Shown: piece by piece, positions 28,347 to 37,598 of the stretch
Position numbering within the stretch: position 1 is the first letter of the stretch
How the letters are laid out: every line of letters begins with the position of its first letter
From: Acidaminococcaceae bacterium
GTDB lineage: Bacteria; Bacillota; Negativicutes; Acidaminococcales; Acidaminococcaceae
Direction of reading: 5' to 3'
DNA: 64,000 nucleotides
Assembly (NCBI GenBank): GCA_017405945.1
Contig: JAFQZL010000063.1
Span: 16,622-80,621, forward strand
Made by a program: the position numbers and the translations under genes
The notes under the pieces: model-generated
Seen by the model: the letters and a program-made list of their open reading frames with translations, nothing else
The model's database searches: none
What the model was told of the DNA's origin: nothing

Positions 28347-29963
28347 ATGAAAAAATTATCTAAAAAATCTGCCGCGTTATTGGTAGCAGGTCTTGTTACC
28401 TGTGGTCTGTTAGCCGGTTGCGGCGGTGGCGACAAGAAAGATGCTCCGAAAGACGGCGGCAAGGCTGCAGCCAAAACGTTGGTTTTTGGTTGCCAGATGT
28501 ACGCTGACGGCGGCATCGACCCGTCGGCACAGACTAACACTGCCTGGAACTGCAGCCGTTTTGGCGTTGGTCAGACGCTGTTCCGTTTTGACGATAACGT
28601 AAAACCGGTTCCGCAGCTGGCAGAATCCGCTACCCCCAGCGACGGCAACAAGACCTGGACCTTCAAACTGAAAAAAGGTATCAAATTCAGTAACGGTACC
28701 GAAATGACCGCTACCAAGGTTAAAGAATACTTGGACTGGATCCGGGAAGCCGGTAAGAAGGGATCCACCAGGCCGCAGCAGTTCTTGGATTTTGAAGCAG
28801 TGGTTACGGCTGATGATGCGGCCGGCACTGTTACTATCAAATCTAAAAAGGCCTACCCGAATATGGCGGCCAGTCTGGCTGACCCCAGCATGGTCATTTT
28901 GGACGTAAAGGGCAGCAAGGATATGAAGAATGGCGCCATCGGCACCGGCCCCTACATGGTTAAATCCTTCAAAAACCAGGTAGGTTACGAAATGGTGGCT
29001 AACCCCCATTACTGGAACGGCAAGGTTCCGTACGATCAGGTTAACATTATGTTCATGGGCGATGCTTCCGCAAAAGCTAACGCGCTACGCGCCGGCCAGA
29101 TTGACCTGGCAGAAAACATCATGAATGTTGCCGATCTGAAAGGCCTGCAGGCAGATAAGAAGTTTACGGTTCAGATTGCGCCGGGTACCCGTTGCGGTTT
29201 CAGCTGGATGAACATGAAACAAGGCCGACCGCTGGCAAACAAGGCGCTGCGCCAGGCCGTGCTGAAAGCTATTGATTATAAGACCATCTGCAAATCCAAC
29301 ACCATCGGCGGCCTGTACACCCCAGGCCCGTCTGTCATCCCCAGCTCCCTGGGTTATGGCTTTGACAAGCTGAAGAACCCCTATGAATACGATCCGGAAG
29401 GCGCCAAGAAGATCCTGGACGAAGCCGGTATCAAAGATACCAACGGCGACGGCATCCGTGAACTGAACGGCCAGAATATCCAGCTGCGCTACATCTCTTA
29501 CGCGAACCGCCTGCTGAACGACTTCTCCGACGCCCACACCCAGTACCTGAAGGCTGTAGGCATTGGCGTAAAGAGCGAGTACGGCAGCTCTGACGACCAG
29601 TGGAGTAAGCTGGTTGCCGGCGAGTACGACTTCAACAACAATAACTGGAACTCCATGATTGCAGGCGCTCCCACCGTTTATATGGGCAACTGGTATAGCA
29701 AAGCCGAAGCGAATTACTGTGGTTTCAAGAGCGACACCTATGATAAGGCTTATGAAGAGTTGCTGACCACGATGGATACGAAACGCTATGGCGAGTTAAT
29801 GCAGACCCTGCAGCAGACGTTGATCGACGAAGCGGCCGTTCTGGTAGACGGCTACTACAACAGCTGCATCATCTACAACAATGATAAGGTTGGTTCTGCC
29901 CACATGTATCCGCTGGATTACTACTGGATCACTGACGAGATTAAACCGGCCGGAGCGAAATAA
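28347..29963 (+). CDS. Family-5 ABC binding lipoprotein (nickel/oligopeptide type)
   Basis: Extracytoplasmic solute-binding protein of 538 residues, standard for the DppA/OppA/NikA family. The signal peptide ends in a lipobox (LAGC). Typical blocks: KTWTFKLKKGIKFSNGTEMTA (~110-130), IGTGPYMVKSFKNQVGYEMVANPHYW (~197-222) and EYDPEGAKKILDEAGIKDTNGDG (~349-371). The ribosome site is GGAAAGGAAGG. It heads the operon with two permeases and two ATPases. The family binds peptides, nickel complexes or opine metallophores; an orphan relative at 38646 looks somewhat more NikA-like. I cannot fix the ligand. Confidence 0.9.
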   Translation: MKKLSKKSAALLVAGLVTCGLLAGCGGGDKKDAPKDGGKAAAKTLVFGCQMYADGGIDPSAQTNTAWNCSRFGVGQTLFRFDDNVKPVPQLAESATPSDGNKTWTFKLKKGIKFSNGTEMTATKVKEYLDWIREAGKKGSTRPQQFLDFEAVVTADDAAGTVTIKSKKAYPNMAASLADPSMVILDVKGSKDMKNGAIGTGPYMVKSFKNQVGYEMVANPHYWNGKVPYDQVNIMFMGDASAKANALRAGQIDLAENIMNVADLKGLQADKKFTVQIAPGTRCGFSWMNMKQGRPLANKALRQAVLKAIDYKTICKSNTIGGLYTPGPSVIPSSLGYGFDKLKNPYEYDPEGAKKILDEAGIKDTNGDGIRELNGQNIQLRYISYANRLLNDFSDAHTQYLKAVGIGVKSEYGSSDDQWSKLVAGEYDFNNNNWNSMIAGAPTVYMGNWYSKAEANYCGFKSDTYDKAYEELLTTMDTKRYGELMQTLQQTLIDEAAVLVDGYYNSCIIYNNDKVGSAHMYPLDYYWITDEIKPAGAK

Positions 29964-30003
29964 CCCACTAATCCGCTTATAGGCGGCTACAAAAGTAAAC
30001 ACA

Positions 30004-30035
30004 AAGGGATACGGAGGTTGTACCCCGTATCCCTT
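30004..30035 (+). terminator. Intercistronic hairpin after the binding-protein gene
   Basis: An 11-bp stem AAGGGATACGG/CCGTATCCCTT with a 10-nt loop and no good T-run. Such hairpins commonly stabilise the binding-protein mRNA and lower expression of the downstream permease genes. Confidence 0.6.
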
Positions 30036-30092
30036 CTGTGTAATTTTCTCTTTATATCTGCGATTCGTCGCTTATGACTAGGAGAGAAGTCA

Positions 30093-31031
30093 ATGAATAA
30101 GAATGCTATTATATCCAGATTGCTGCAAATGGTGATCGTACTGATCGGCATCAGCTTTCTGACCTTTTTGTTAACCTATCTGTCGCCGGGCGACCCTGCG
30201 CGCAATATATTTACTCATGCCGGTGTCATGCCTTCTTCGGAAATGATTGAAGAGATGCGTAAGACCCTGGGTCTGAATAAGCCGTTTTTTACACAGTACA
30301 AAGACTGGCTGTTCAATTGCCTTCAGGGCAATTTCGGCGATTCTTTCATGCTGCAGAAGCCGGTTAAGGATCTACTGCTTGAACGCCTGTGGCCAACCCT
30401 TAAACTGACACTGGCCTCTACTGTACTCATGCTCCTTTTTTCGGTGCCCCTCGGTGTGATTTCTGCTGTCAATCATAACAAACCTATCGATTATTTTGTA
30501 CGCATGATTACCTTCTTCGGGGTGTCCATCCCGAACTTCTGGCTCGGCTTAATGCTGATTCTGATTTTCTGTGTAAAACTGGGACTTTTACCAGTAGTTT
30601 CCTCTGCCGGTGATTTTAAGTCGCTGATTTTGCCGGCGGTGACGCTGGCGGTTGCCATGACGGCCAAGTACACCCGTCAGGTACGCACGGCAGTACTGGA
30701 GGAACTGCATTCAGACTATGTAATCGGCGCCCGGGCCCGTGGCGTTTCGGAAAGCAAGATTCTGTGGGGCAACGTGCTCCCGAATTCTCTGCTGCCGCTG
30801 ATTACCATGCTGGGTCTGTCTATCGGTTCCCTGCTGGGCGGCACCAGTGTTGTCGAGATTATCTATTCATATCCGGGGCTGGGCAATCTGGCGGTATCCG
30901 CCATTATGTCCGCAGACTATTTCCTGCTGCAGGGATATGTGCTCTGGGTTTCCATAATCTATATGCTGATTAACCTGGTTGTAGATATCTCCTACAATTA
31001 TGTGGATCCCCGCATGCGGCTGAGGAGGTAA
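30093..31031 (+). CDS. ABC transporter permease (DppB/NikB family)
   Basis: Inner-membrane permease of 312 residues with about six spans. The N-terminal span is MVIVLIGISFLTFLLTYLSPGDPA. The EAA-loop region is ARARGVSESKILWGNVLPNSLLPLIT (~211-236), where it docks on the ATPases. It pairs with the permease that begins 4 nt after its stop. It is the second gene of the operon, ~130 bp after the binding protein and behind AGGAGAG. Confidence 0.92.
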   Translation: MNKNAIISRLLQMVIVLIGISFLTFLLTYLSPGDPARNIFTHAGVMPSSEMIEEMRKTLGLNKPFFTQYKDWLFNCLQGNFGDSFMLQKPVKDLLLERLWPTLKLTLASTVLMLLFSVPLGVISAVNHNKPIDYFVRMITFFGVSIPNFWLGLMLILIFCVKLGLLPVVSSAGDFKSLILPAVTLAVAMTAKYTRQVRTAVLEELHSDYVIGARARGVSESKILWGNVLPNSLLPLITMLGLSIGSLLGGTSVVEIIYSYPGLGNLAVSAIMSADYFLLQGYVLWVSIIYMLINLVVDISYNYVDPRMRLRR

Positions 31032-31035
31032 GCAT

Positions 31036-31866
31036 ATGGATACGAAAAAGAACAAATTTTTGAGTAACAAAGGCTTTGTCCTTTTCTCCATATTGGCCCT
31101 GATAGTTGTGCTTGTGGCTATTTTTGCCCCGGTACTTTCCGGAGGCGTAGATCCCACAGCCGGCAATCTGGCAGATGCCATCATGGCGCCGGACGCGAAG
31201 CACATTTTCGGGACGGATAAAATGGGCCGGGATATTTTCGCCCGGGTTCTGTATGGCGCCCGTATTTCGTTGGCGTCTACCTTTGCTCTGGTGCTGACGG
31301 TATTTGTAATCGGTACGGCGTTGGGAGTACTGGCCGGTTATTTTGGCGGCTGGGTAGATGCAGTCATCATGCGTATCGCGGATATGATGATCGCTTTCCC
31401 GGGTCTGGTTCTGGCCATTGCCGTAGCCGGTATGCTGGGAGCCAGCATGCGGAACGCCATCATCGCTATTGCGCTGGTGACCTGGCCTAAGTATGCGCGT
31501 ATGGCCCGCTCCCTGGTGCTGAAAGTCCGCCACACGGATTACGTGTATGCGGCGATTGTTACCGGTTCCAGTACCTGGCGCATGTTGTGGAAATACATGT
31601 TGCCGAATACGATTACAACGCTGGTCATTACGGCAGCGACGGATATCGGCGGTATGATGATGGAGCTTGCAGCTCTGTCTTTCCTGGGCTTTGGCGCACA
31701 GCCGCCTACACCGGAATGGGGCTCCATGCTGAGTGAAGGACGCGATTTTATCCAGTCGGCTCCCTGGCTGATGTTGTATCCCGGTCTTGCCATTTTTATT
31801 ACGGTCGTGATCTTCAATATGCTGGGGGATAATCTCCGGGATATTCTGGATCCTAAAGAAGAGTAA
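31036..31866 (+). CDS. ABC transporter permease (DppC/NikC family)
   Basis: Partner permease, 276 residues. It shows the family N-terminus with one span followed by the periplasmic motif HIFGTDKMGRDIFARVLYGAR (~56-76), and the EAA loop VTGSSTWRMLWKYMLPNT (~175-192). The start is 4 nt after the upstream permease stop, behind GAGGAGG, so the two subunits are made together. Confidence 0.93.
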   Translation: MDTKKNKFLSNKGFVLFSILALIVVLVAIFAPVLSGGVDPTAGNLADAIMAPDAKHIFGTDKMGRDIFARVLYGARISLASTFALVLTVFVIGTALGVLAGYFGGWVDAVIMRIADMMIAFPGLVLAIAVAGMLGASMRNAIIAIALVTWPKYARMARSLVLKVRHTDYVYAAIVTGSSTWRMLWKYMLPNTITTLVITAATDIGGMMMELAALSFLGFGAQPPTPEWGSMLSEGRDFIQSAPWLMLYPGLAIFITVVIFNMLGDNLRDILDPKEE

Positions 31867-31878
31867 GGGGGGAATATC

Positions 31879-32667
31879 ATGTCACTGTTAGAGATTAAAA
31901 ATGTAGATATTTCCTATGGCAAGAACCTTACGGTCAAAAACTGCAGCCTGAACCTGGAAAAAGGAGAAATCTGCAGTATCGTCGGTGAGTCCGGCAGCGG
32001 CAAGACCACCGTGATCCGCGCGGTCATGGGACTGCTGCCCGGTGCGGGCAGAGTTTCCGCCGGTGACATTACCTACGACGGAATTGATTTATTGAAGCTG
32101 ACACACAAAGAGTGGCGTAAGCTGCGAGGTCATGATGTGTCCATGATTTTCCAGGACAGCGGCGCCATGATGAACCAGACCCGCTTGATCGGCGACAGCT
32201 ATGTAGAATATATCATGACTCATGAGGATATTTCCAGGAAAGATGCCTGGGCAAAGGGTGTGGAAATGATTGAGCGGATGCGTCTGCCGGACGGAGACCG
32301 TGTGATGCGTTCCTATCCGTTCCAGCTCTCCGGCGGTCAGCGTCAGCGCGTGGGCATTGCCATGGGCATGACCTACCAGCCCAAGCTGTTGCTGGCCGAT
32401 GAACCTACTTCGGCCCTTGACGTGACGACCCAGGCGCAGATTGTCCGGCAGTTTATGGAGCTTCGGGACGAATACGGTACCAGTATTATCATTGTAACCC
32501 ATAATCTGGGTGTTGCGGCCTATATGGGAGACAAAATCGTGGTTATGAAACGCGGCGAGGTTGTAGATCAGGGTGAACGGGGGTATATACTCCACCAGTC
32601 CACCAATCCGTATACCAAGCTGCTGCTGGATGCGGTACCGACGTTAGGAGGTAAGCGCTATGTTTGA
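31879..32667 (+). CDS. ABC transporter ATPase (DppD/NikD family)
   Basis: First ATPase subunit, 262 residues. Walker A GESGSGKTT (~36-44), signature LSGGQRQRVGIAMG (~150-163) and Walker B LLLADEPTSALD (~171-182). It is shorter than many DppD proteins (~320-330) and lacks most of the Cys-bearing C-terminal extension. It overlaps the next ATPase gene by 8 nt. Confidence 0.93.
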   Translation: MSLLEIKNVDISYGKNLTVKNCSLNLEKGEICSIVGESGSGKTTVIRAVMGLLPGAGRVSAGDITYDGIDLLKLTHKEWRKLRGHDVSMIFQDSGAMMNQTRLIGDSYVEYIMTHEDISRKDAWAKGVEMIERMRLPDGDRVMRSYPFQLSGGQRQRVGIAMGMTYQPKLLLADEPTSALDVTTQAQIVRQFMELRDEYGTSIIIVTHNLGVAAYMGDKIVVMKRGEVVDQGERGYILHQSTNPYTKLLLDAVPTLGGKRYV

Positions 32668-33622
32668 TGAAAAAGATCTGCTGATTGACGCGCGTCATGT
32701 GACCCGCCGTTTTCCGACCAACGACGGCCGCCTGCTTACCGCCTGTGATGATATCAATTTGAAGTTTTATAAAGGAAAGACCTTGGGCCTGGTCGGCGAG
32801 TCCGGCTGCGGCAAGAGTACTTTCATGCGTTTCCTGGTATGGCTTGATTACCCGACGGAAGGCGAAATCTTCTTCCATGGGAAAGATATCACAAAGATGA
32901 AAGGCGCGGAGCTGCACGAGAACCGCCAGCATATCCAGATGGTGTTCCAGGATCCTTCCACATCGTTTAATCCCAAGATGAAGATCAAGGAGATCGTCTG
33001 CGAGCCACTGCTGAACTTTAATCGCATTAAACCGTCTGAAATGGACGCGAAAGCGCGGGAATTGCTGGAACTGGTAGAGCTTCCCGGCGATTTTGCGGAC
33101 CGGTTCCCCCATAACATGTCCGGCGGTCAGCGGCAGCGCGTGGCCATCGCCCGTGCAATTGCCCTGGAACCGGAGTTCATCGTTATGGATGAAGCCACCA
33201 GTGCGTTGGACGTTTCCGTACAGAAAACGGTGATTGAACTTATAACCCGTCTGCAGCGGGAGAAGAACATTGCCATCGGCTTTATCTGCCATGACCTTGG
33301 ACTGATTGAATCCTTTGCCCATCAGGTGGCGGTCATGTACCTTGGCAACATCGTAGAGGTCATGCCGGGCGAAGGTTTGTCTGATGTGTGTTGCCATCCG
33401 TATTCAAGGGCGTTGCTGAACTCTGTCTTTGATACCAAGATGGACTTTACCAAGAAGATTGAGAATATCAAGGGCGAACCGCCCAGTCCGCTGGACCTGC
33501 CGCCTGGATGTCCTTTCAGCAATCGTTGCCCGCACTGCACGGAACGCTGCGAGCACGAAAAGCCGAAGCTGGTTGAACTGACGCCGGGCCATGAGGTGGC
33601 CTGCCACCGGTTTTCCAAATAA
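32660..33622 (+). CDS. ABC transporter ATPase (DppF/NikE family)
   Basis: Second ATPase subunit, 320 residues, full length. Walker A GESGCGKST, signature MSGGQRQRVAIARA and Walker B FIVMDEATSALD. The C-terminal oligopeptide/dipeptide-type extension is present with CPFSNRCPHCTERCE, a Cys-rich motif typical of the family. It starts inside the end of the previous gene (ATGTTTGA) with TTAGGAGG upstream. Last gene of the operon. Confidence 0.93.
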   Translation: MFDEKDLLIDARHVTRRFPTNDGRLLTACDDINLKFYKGKTLGLVGESGCGKSTFMRFLVWLDYPTEGEIFFHGKDITKMKGAELHENRQHIQMVFQDPSTSFNPKMKIKEIVCEPLLNFNRIKPSEMDAKARELLELVELPGDFADRFPHNMSGGQRQRVAIARAIALEPEFIVMDEATSALDVSVQKTVIELITRLQREKNIAIGFICHDLGLIESFAHQVAVMYLGNIVEVMPGEGLSDVCCHPYSRALLNSVFDTKMDFTKKIENIKGEPPSPLDLPPGCPFSNRCPHCTERCEHEKPKLVELTPGHEVACHRFSK

Positions 33623-33660
33623 GAGGGCAGACTGCAGTGACGTTCTATAACGAGTAACGT

Positions 33661-33697
33661 AACACAGGCGCTGTACAACCGATGGCGCCTGTGTTTC
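33661..33697 (+). terminator. Terminator of the ABC operon
   Basis: The stem ACACAGGCGC/GCGCCTGTGT has a 13-nt loop and is followed by a short T-run. Confidence 0.7.
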
Positions 33698-33770
33698 GGA
33701 ATAAAGGCACAAGTAAAGAGTGATTTAAAAGATAATCATAGAAAATATTATAATAGATATAGCTATGAAA

Positions 33771-33861
33771 ACACATCTTCGTTTCACACTATTAGCTGAA
33801 AAAACGGGAAATGCTGTAACATTTGAAACAGTTAGAACTAATAGATGTGAAAAAGATGTGA
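33771..33861. repeat. Large imperfect inverted repeat
   Basis: The left arm CACATCTTCGTTTCAC plus CTATTAGCTG pairs with the right arm CAG...CTAATAG plus GTGAAAAAGATGTG. Roughly 23 bp pair around a loop of ~30-40 nt. It lies between the ABC-operon terminator and the P-type ATPase promoter and belongs to neither. Confidence 0.55.
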
Positions 33862-33875
33862 AATGATGATTATTA

Positions 33876-33905
33876 ACATATGAACACTTGCTCATATGTT
33901 ATAAT
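33876..33905 (+). promoter_or_regulatory. ArsR/SmtB-like operator overlapping the P-type ATPase promoter
   Basis: ACATATGAACA-CT-TGCTCATATGT (33876-33899) is an 11-2-11 palindrome with one mismatch. It matches the form of metal-sensing ArsR/SmtB (CzrA/CadC) operators. It runs directly into the -10 box TATAAT (33900-33905); no strong -35 is visible. The ~110-nt leader holds GGGAC/GTCCC and TATCCC/GGGATA hairpins. Confidence 0.6.
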
Positions 33906-34024
33906 ATAAACAGGAAATACAAACTTATTATTAAACCTTATCCCGAAAGGGATATCAGGGACGGGGAATTATGAAGAACGGTTCCCCAGTCCCGGGGCTC
34001 AGGCGCAAGGAAAGGTGAATTAAA

Positions 34025-37000
34025 ATGGCAAAAGAAATCAGAGATCTGGAAGACGTCCGCAGCAGTGCGGAAGATGCTGCAGTACGTACCTTTGCAAAAG
34101 GGAGCGGCGTGATGCAGCATGTGAATGCAGTGGAGGAAAACGCAGTAAATGGAATCGTAGAGCAGCATGCTCACGAACACGTACATGACCATGACCATGT
34201 ACCGGCTCATTCTCACGGAGAGGGGCTGACTCATGATCATGAACACAATCACGATCACGACCATGACCACGACCATGACCATGGACACGACCATGACCAC
34301 GGACACGACCACGGCCACGGACATGACCACGACCACGGACACGACCACGACCACGACCATGGACACGACCATGACCATGGGCACGACCATGACCATGGAC
34401 ACGACCACGACCACGGACATGACCACGACCATGGGCACGATCACGGAAGCTGCGGCTGCGACGATTGCGCAACACACGATCACAGCGAGCACGAACTGGT
34501 GCACCACAACGCGACCTATACCCACGCAGTGCACCTGGCCGGTCATCCGGACAACTGCGAGTGCGCCGCCTGCAACTCCCATGAAGAGTATTGCGATTTC
34601 TGCGGCGAAAGCCTGGCACACTGCAAATGCCGTATGCCGGACGCCGACGATGTAAAACGGGTTTACAGCCTGATCAATCTGGACTGCCCCATCTGTGCGG
34701 CAAAGATTGAACATAAAGTGAAATCCCTGCCGGGGGTTTCCTATGCGGCAGTCAGCTTCGGCACCAAACAGCTCCGTGTTTCCGCTAAGAATCCGGACGC
34801 CATGCTGCCGATATTCCAGGAGATCTGCCGTTCGTTCCTGTCCTACGTAACTGTAGTACCCAGGGAAGAAGGACCGGGACAGTCCGATAAATTTCGTACC
34901 TACAACGTGGCCGGACTGGACTGTGCGGCCTGCTCCATCAAAGTGCAGGACGCCATTGCCGCCATTCCCGGTGTAAAGATGGCCACCCTGGTTTATGAAA
35001 CCGGCCAGCTGCGAGTTACCGCCGATAACTATGACGACCTGCTGGGCAAAATGCAGGCTGCTGCGGAAAAAGCCGAAGACGGTGTAACCATTACCGAACG
35101 GGTCCGTGCCTCTGCCCAGAAAAAATACCGTACATATAAGGTGGAAGGACTGGACTGCGCGGCCTGCTCCGTAAAAGTACAGGACGCCATCGCCGCCCTG
35201 CCGATTGTAGACGAAGCCATACTGGTCTATGAAACCGGCCAGCTCCGGGTCAGCGCCCGCAGCTATGACGGCCTTCTGCCCCAGATGCAGGCGGCAGCCG
35301 ATAAAGCGGAAGAGGGCGTGACCATTTCCGAAAAAGAACAGTTCGGCACCGCCAAATTCCGCACCTATGACGTACAGGGGCTGGACTGCGCGGCCTGCGC
35401 AACCAAGGTGGAAGACGCCATCAAAGCCATGCCGGAAGTGGAGGATGCCGTGCTGGTGTATTCCACCGGCCAGCTCCGGGTCACCGCCCGGAGTTACGAC
35501 GGCCTCACCGCCAAACTGCAGGCTGTTACCGACAAGGTGGAAGACGGCGTGACCATTGTGGAACGGGCGGACAACGCGCCGGTTCCGGAACGCAAAAAGG
35601 AAAAGAAATCCTTCCTCAGCGAAAACGCAAGGGAACTGGCTGAACTGGTGGTAGGCGGCGCCATTTTCATTATAACAGAGTGGTTGGGCCTGGTACCGGA
35701 AGAGTACCATATGTATTTCCTGGTTATCGCCTATGTGATCCTTGGCTGGAAAATCGTTCTGACTGCCCTGAAGAACCTGACCAAAGGCGAATTCTTTGAT
35801 GAAAACTTCCTGATGACCGTGGCCACCTTAGGCGCCTTTGCCATTCAGGCATGGGAAGAAGCTGTCGGTGTTATCTTCTTCTACCGGGTCGGCGAATGGT
35901 TCCAGGACCGCGCCGCAGATCGGAGCCGCGACCAGATTATGGACGCGGTGGATATGCGTCCGGAAGTCGTAAACCTGCTGGTGGGCGATGACGTGAAGGT
36001 GATTCCTTCCGCGGAAGCACGGGTCGGCGACATCCTGCTGGTTCGTGTAGGCGACCGTATCCCGCTGGACGGTGTGGTTGTGGAAGGTGAAAGTCTGCTG
36101 GATACATCCCCGGTTACCGGCGAGCCCGTGCCCGTACGCAAAACCTATGGCGACGAAGTACTGTCCGGCTGCGTGAACACCTCCGGCATGCTGAAGATCC
36201 GCGTGGAAAAAGAACTGCAGGAATCTATGGTCACCAAGATTCTGGACTCTGTGGAAAACGCGGCGGCCAACAAGCCGTATATCGACAAATTCATCACCCG
36301 TTTCGCACGGGTTTATACTCCTATAGTAGTAGGGCTGGCCATTCTGGTAGCCGTTGTACCGTCCCTGATTACAGGCGACTGGCATAAGTGGATCTACACC
36401 GCGCTGACCTTCCTGGTTATCAGTTGTCCCTGCGCTCTGGTACTGAGCGTGCCCCTGTCCTTCTTTGCGGGCATCGGCGCCGGTTCCAAGCTGGGCATCC
36501 TGTTTAAGGGCGGCAACGCCATGGAAATGCTGAAAAACGTGGCGGCTGTGGTTATGGATAAGACCGGCACCGTTACCAAGGGCAACTTCGTGTTGCAGCA
36601 GGTCAATCCTGCCGGCGGCGTAAGCGCTGATGAAATCCTCCGGGAGACCGCGGGAATGGAACAGGTTTCCACCCATCCGATCGCTGTCAGCATCGTCAAC
36701 GCGGCCAAGGAAAAGAACCTGGCGCTGCAGCGTCCGGACCGGTTTGAAGAAATCGCCGGCGAAGGTCTGGTAGCCTACTACGGAAAAGACGTATTGCTGG
36801 CCGGCAACACCCGCCTGATGAACCGTTATAAGATCGACTTCAGCGGTTACCAGGCTGCGGCATACGGCAGTGAAGTGCTGGTAGCAAAGAACGGGACCTT
36901 CCTGGGCAGCCTGTTAATCAACGATACCCTGAAAGACGACGCCAAACAGGCCGTTGCAGATATTACCAAATTGGGCCTGACCACTGTTATGCTCACCGGC

Positions 37001-37456
37001 GACGCCCGGAGAGAAGCGGAAGCGGTTGCTGCGGAAGCAGGCATTCAGGAAGTCCGGGCAGAACTGTTGCCGCAGGATAAGCTGAAAGAAATGAACGACC
37101 TGCGCAACAAATACGGCGGCGTCATGTTCGTAGGCGACGGTATCAACGACGCGCCTGTACTGGCCGGCGCAGACGTAGGCGCGGCCATGGGCAGCGGCGC
37201 GGACGCAGCTATCGAAGCGGCGGACGTGGTGTTCATGAACTCCGAAATGAGCGCCATCCCTAAAGCCATTGCCATAGCCAAGGCGGTCAACAATGTGGCC
37301 TGGCAGAACGTGGTGTTCGCCCTGGTTGTCAAAGTCATCATCATGGTGGCCGGCCTCTTCGGCTACGCATCCATGTGGGCTGCGGTATTCGCAGATACCG
37401 GCGTATCCGTGCTGTGCGTGCTGAACGCCTGCCGCGTGCTGTATAAAAAGTTCTGA
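34025..37456 (+). CDS. Zn/Cd-type P1B ATPase with His-Asp-rich tail and four HMA domains
   Basis: Metal-exporting P-type ATPase of the inner membrane, 1143 residues against ~650-750 for typical ZntA/CadA. Residues ~40-142 are almost only His, Asp and Gly (HDHDHGHDH units), followed by a Cys-rich stretch (CGCDDC, CECAAC, CDFCGE, CKC). Four HMA metal-binding domains follow, with core cysteines CPIC (~220), CAAC (~298), CAAC (~377) and CAAC (~452). The catalytic part has CPC in SCPCALVLSVPL (~800), phosphorylation site DKTGTVT (~845), STHPIA (~882) and GDGINDAP (~1038). CPC and the sequence type favour Zn/Cd/Pb over Cu. The upstream ArsR-like operator fits metal-induced expression. Confidence 0.93.
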   Translation: MAKEIRDLEDVRSSAEDAAVRTFAKGSGVMQHVNAVEENAVNGIVEQHAHEHVHDHDHVPAHSHGEGLTHDHEHNHDHDHDHDHDHGHDHDHGHDHGHGHDHDHGHDHDHDHGHDHDHGHDHDHGHDHDHGHDHDHGHDHGSCGCDDCATHDHSEHELVHHNATYTHAVHLAGHPDNCECAACNSHEEYCDFCGESLAHCKCRMPDADDVKRVYSLINLDCPICAAKIEHKVKSLPGVSYAAVSFGTKQLRVSAKNPDAMLPIFQEICRSFLSYVTVVPREEGPGQSDKFRTYNVAGLDCAACSIKVQDAIAAIPGVKMATLVYETGQLRVTADNYDDLLGKMQAAAEKAEDGVTITERVRASAQKKYRTYKVEGLDCAACSVKVQDAIAALPIVDEAILVYETGQLRVSARSYDGLLPQMQAAADKAEEGVTISEKEQFGTAKFRTYDVQGLDCAACATKVEDAIKAMPEVEDAVLVYSTGQLRVTARSYDGLTAKLQAVTDKVEDGVTIVERADNAPVPERKKEKKSFLSENARELAELVVGGAIFIITEWLGLVPEEYHMYFLVIAYVILGWKIVLTALKNLTKGEFFDENFLMTVATLGAFAIQAWEEAVGVIFFYRVGEWFQDRAADRSRDQIMDAVDMRPEVVNLLVGDDVKVIPSAEARVGDILLVRVGDRIPLDGVVVEGESLLDTSPVTGEPVPVRKTYGDEVLSGCVNTSGMLKIRVEKELQESMVTKILDSVENAAANKPYIDKFITRFARVYTPIVVGLAILVAVVPSLITGDWHKWIYTALTFLVISCPCALVLSVPLSFFAGIGAGSKLGILFKGGNAMEMLKNVAAVVMDKTGTVTKGNFVLQQVNPAGGVSADEILRETAGMEQVSTHPIAVSIVNAAKEKNLALQRPDRFEEIAGEGLVAYYGKDVLLAGNTRLMNRYKIDFSGYQAAAYGSEVLVAKNGTFLGSLLINDTLKDDAKQAVADITKLGLTTVMLTGDARREAEAVAAEAGIQEVRAELLPQDKLKEMNDLRNKYGGVMFVGDGINDAPVLAGADVGAAMGSGADAAIEAADVVFMNSEMSAIPKAIAIAKAVNNVAWQNVVFALVVKVIIMVAGLFGYASMWAAVFADTGVSVLCVLNACRVLYKKF
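34232..34446 (+). repeat. His-Asp codon repeat tract
   Basis: A low-complexity array of CACGAC, CATGAC and GGACAC units encoding the His-Asp-Gly tail. Codon synonyms alternate, so it is not a perfect microsatellite, but it is prone to length change in steps of 3 or 6 bp. Confidence 0.9.
34890..35565 (+). repeat. Three tandem HMA-domain repeats
   Basis: Three ~235-bp units encode HMA domains 2-4 with near-identical cores (GLDCAACSIKVQDAI, GLDCAACSVKVQDAI, GLDCAACATKVEDAI) and tails (YETGQLRVTA). HMA 1 is more diverged, so units 2-4 probably arose by internal duplication. Confidence 0.85.
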
Positions 37457-37476
37457 TCACGAAGTAACGGAAATAG

Positions 37477-37510
37477 CGGTTGCAGGTAGTAAAAGATATG
37501 CCTGCAACCG
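37477..37510 (+). terminator. Hairpin after the P-type ATPase gene
   Basis: The stem CGGTTGCAGG/CCTGCAACCG (10 bp) with a 14-nt loop lacks a T-run, so termination may be partial. Confidence 0.5.
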
Positions 37511-37598
37511 GTATCCTTTAACGGAAACATTAAACGCTCTCACGTTTCCCAAAATCAGCGGCGTCTGCTGTATCCGGCAGACAGAAGGAGGTAAAGCC

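Noticed and set aside
33938..35710. 590-codon open frame on the minus strand
   Set aside because: It is the antisense of the His-Asp repeat and HMA domains of the P-type ATPase; composition follows the repeat and there is no ribosome site.
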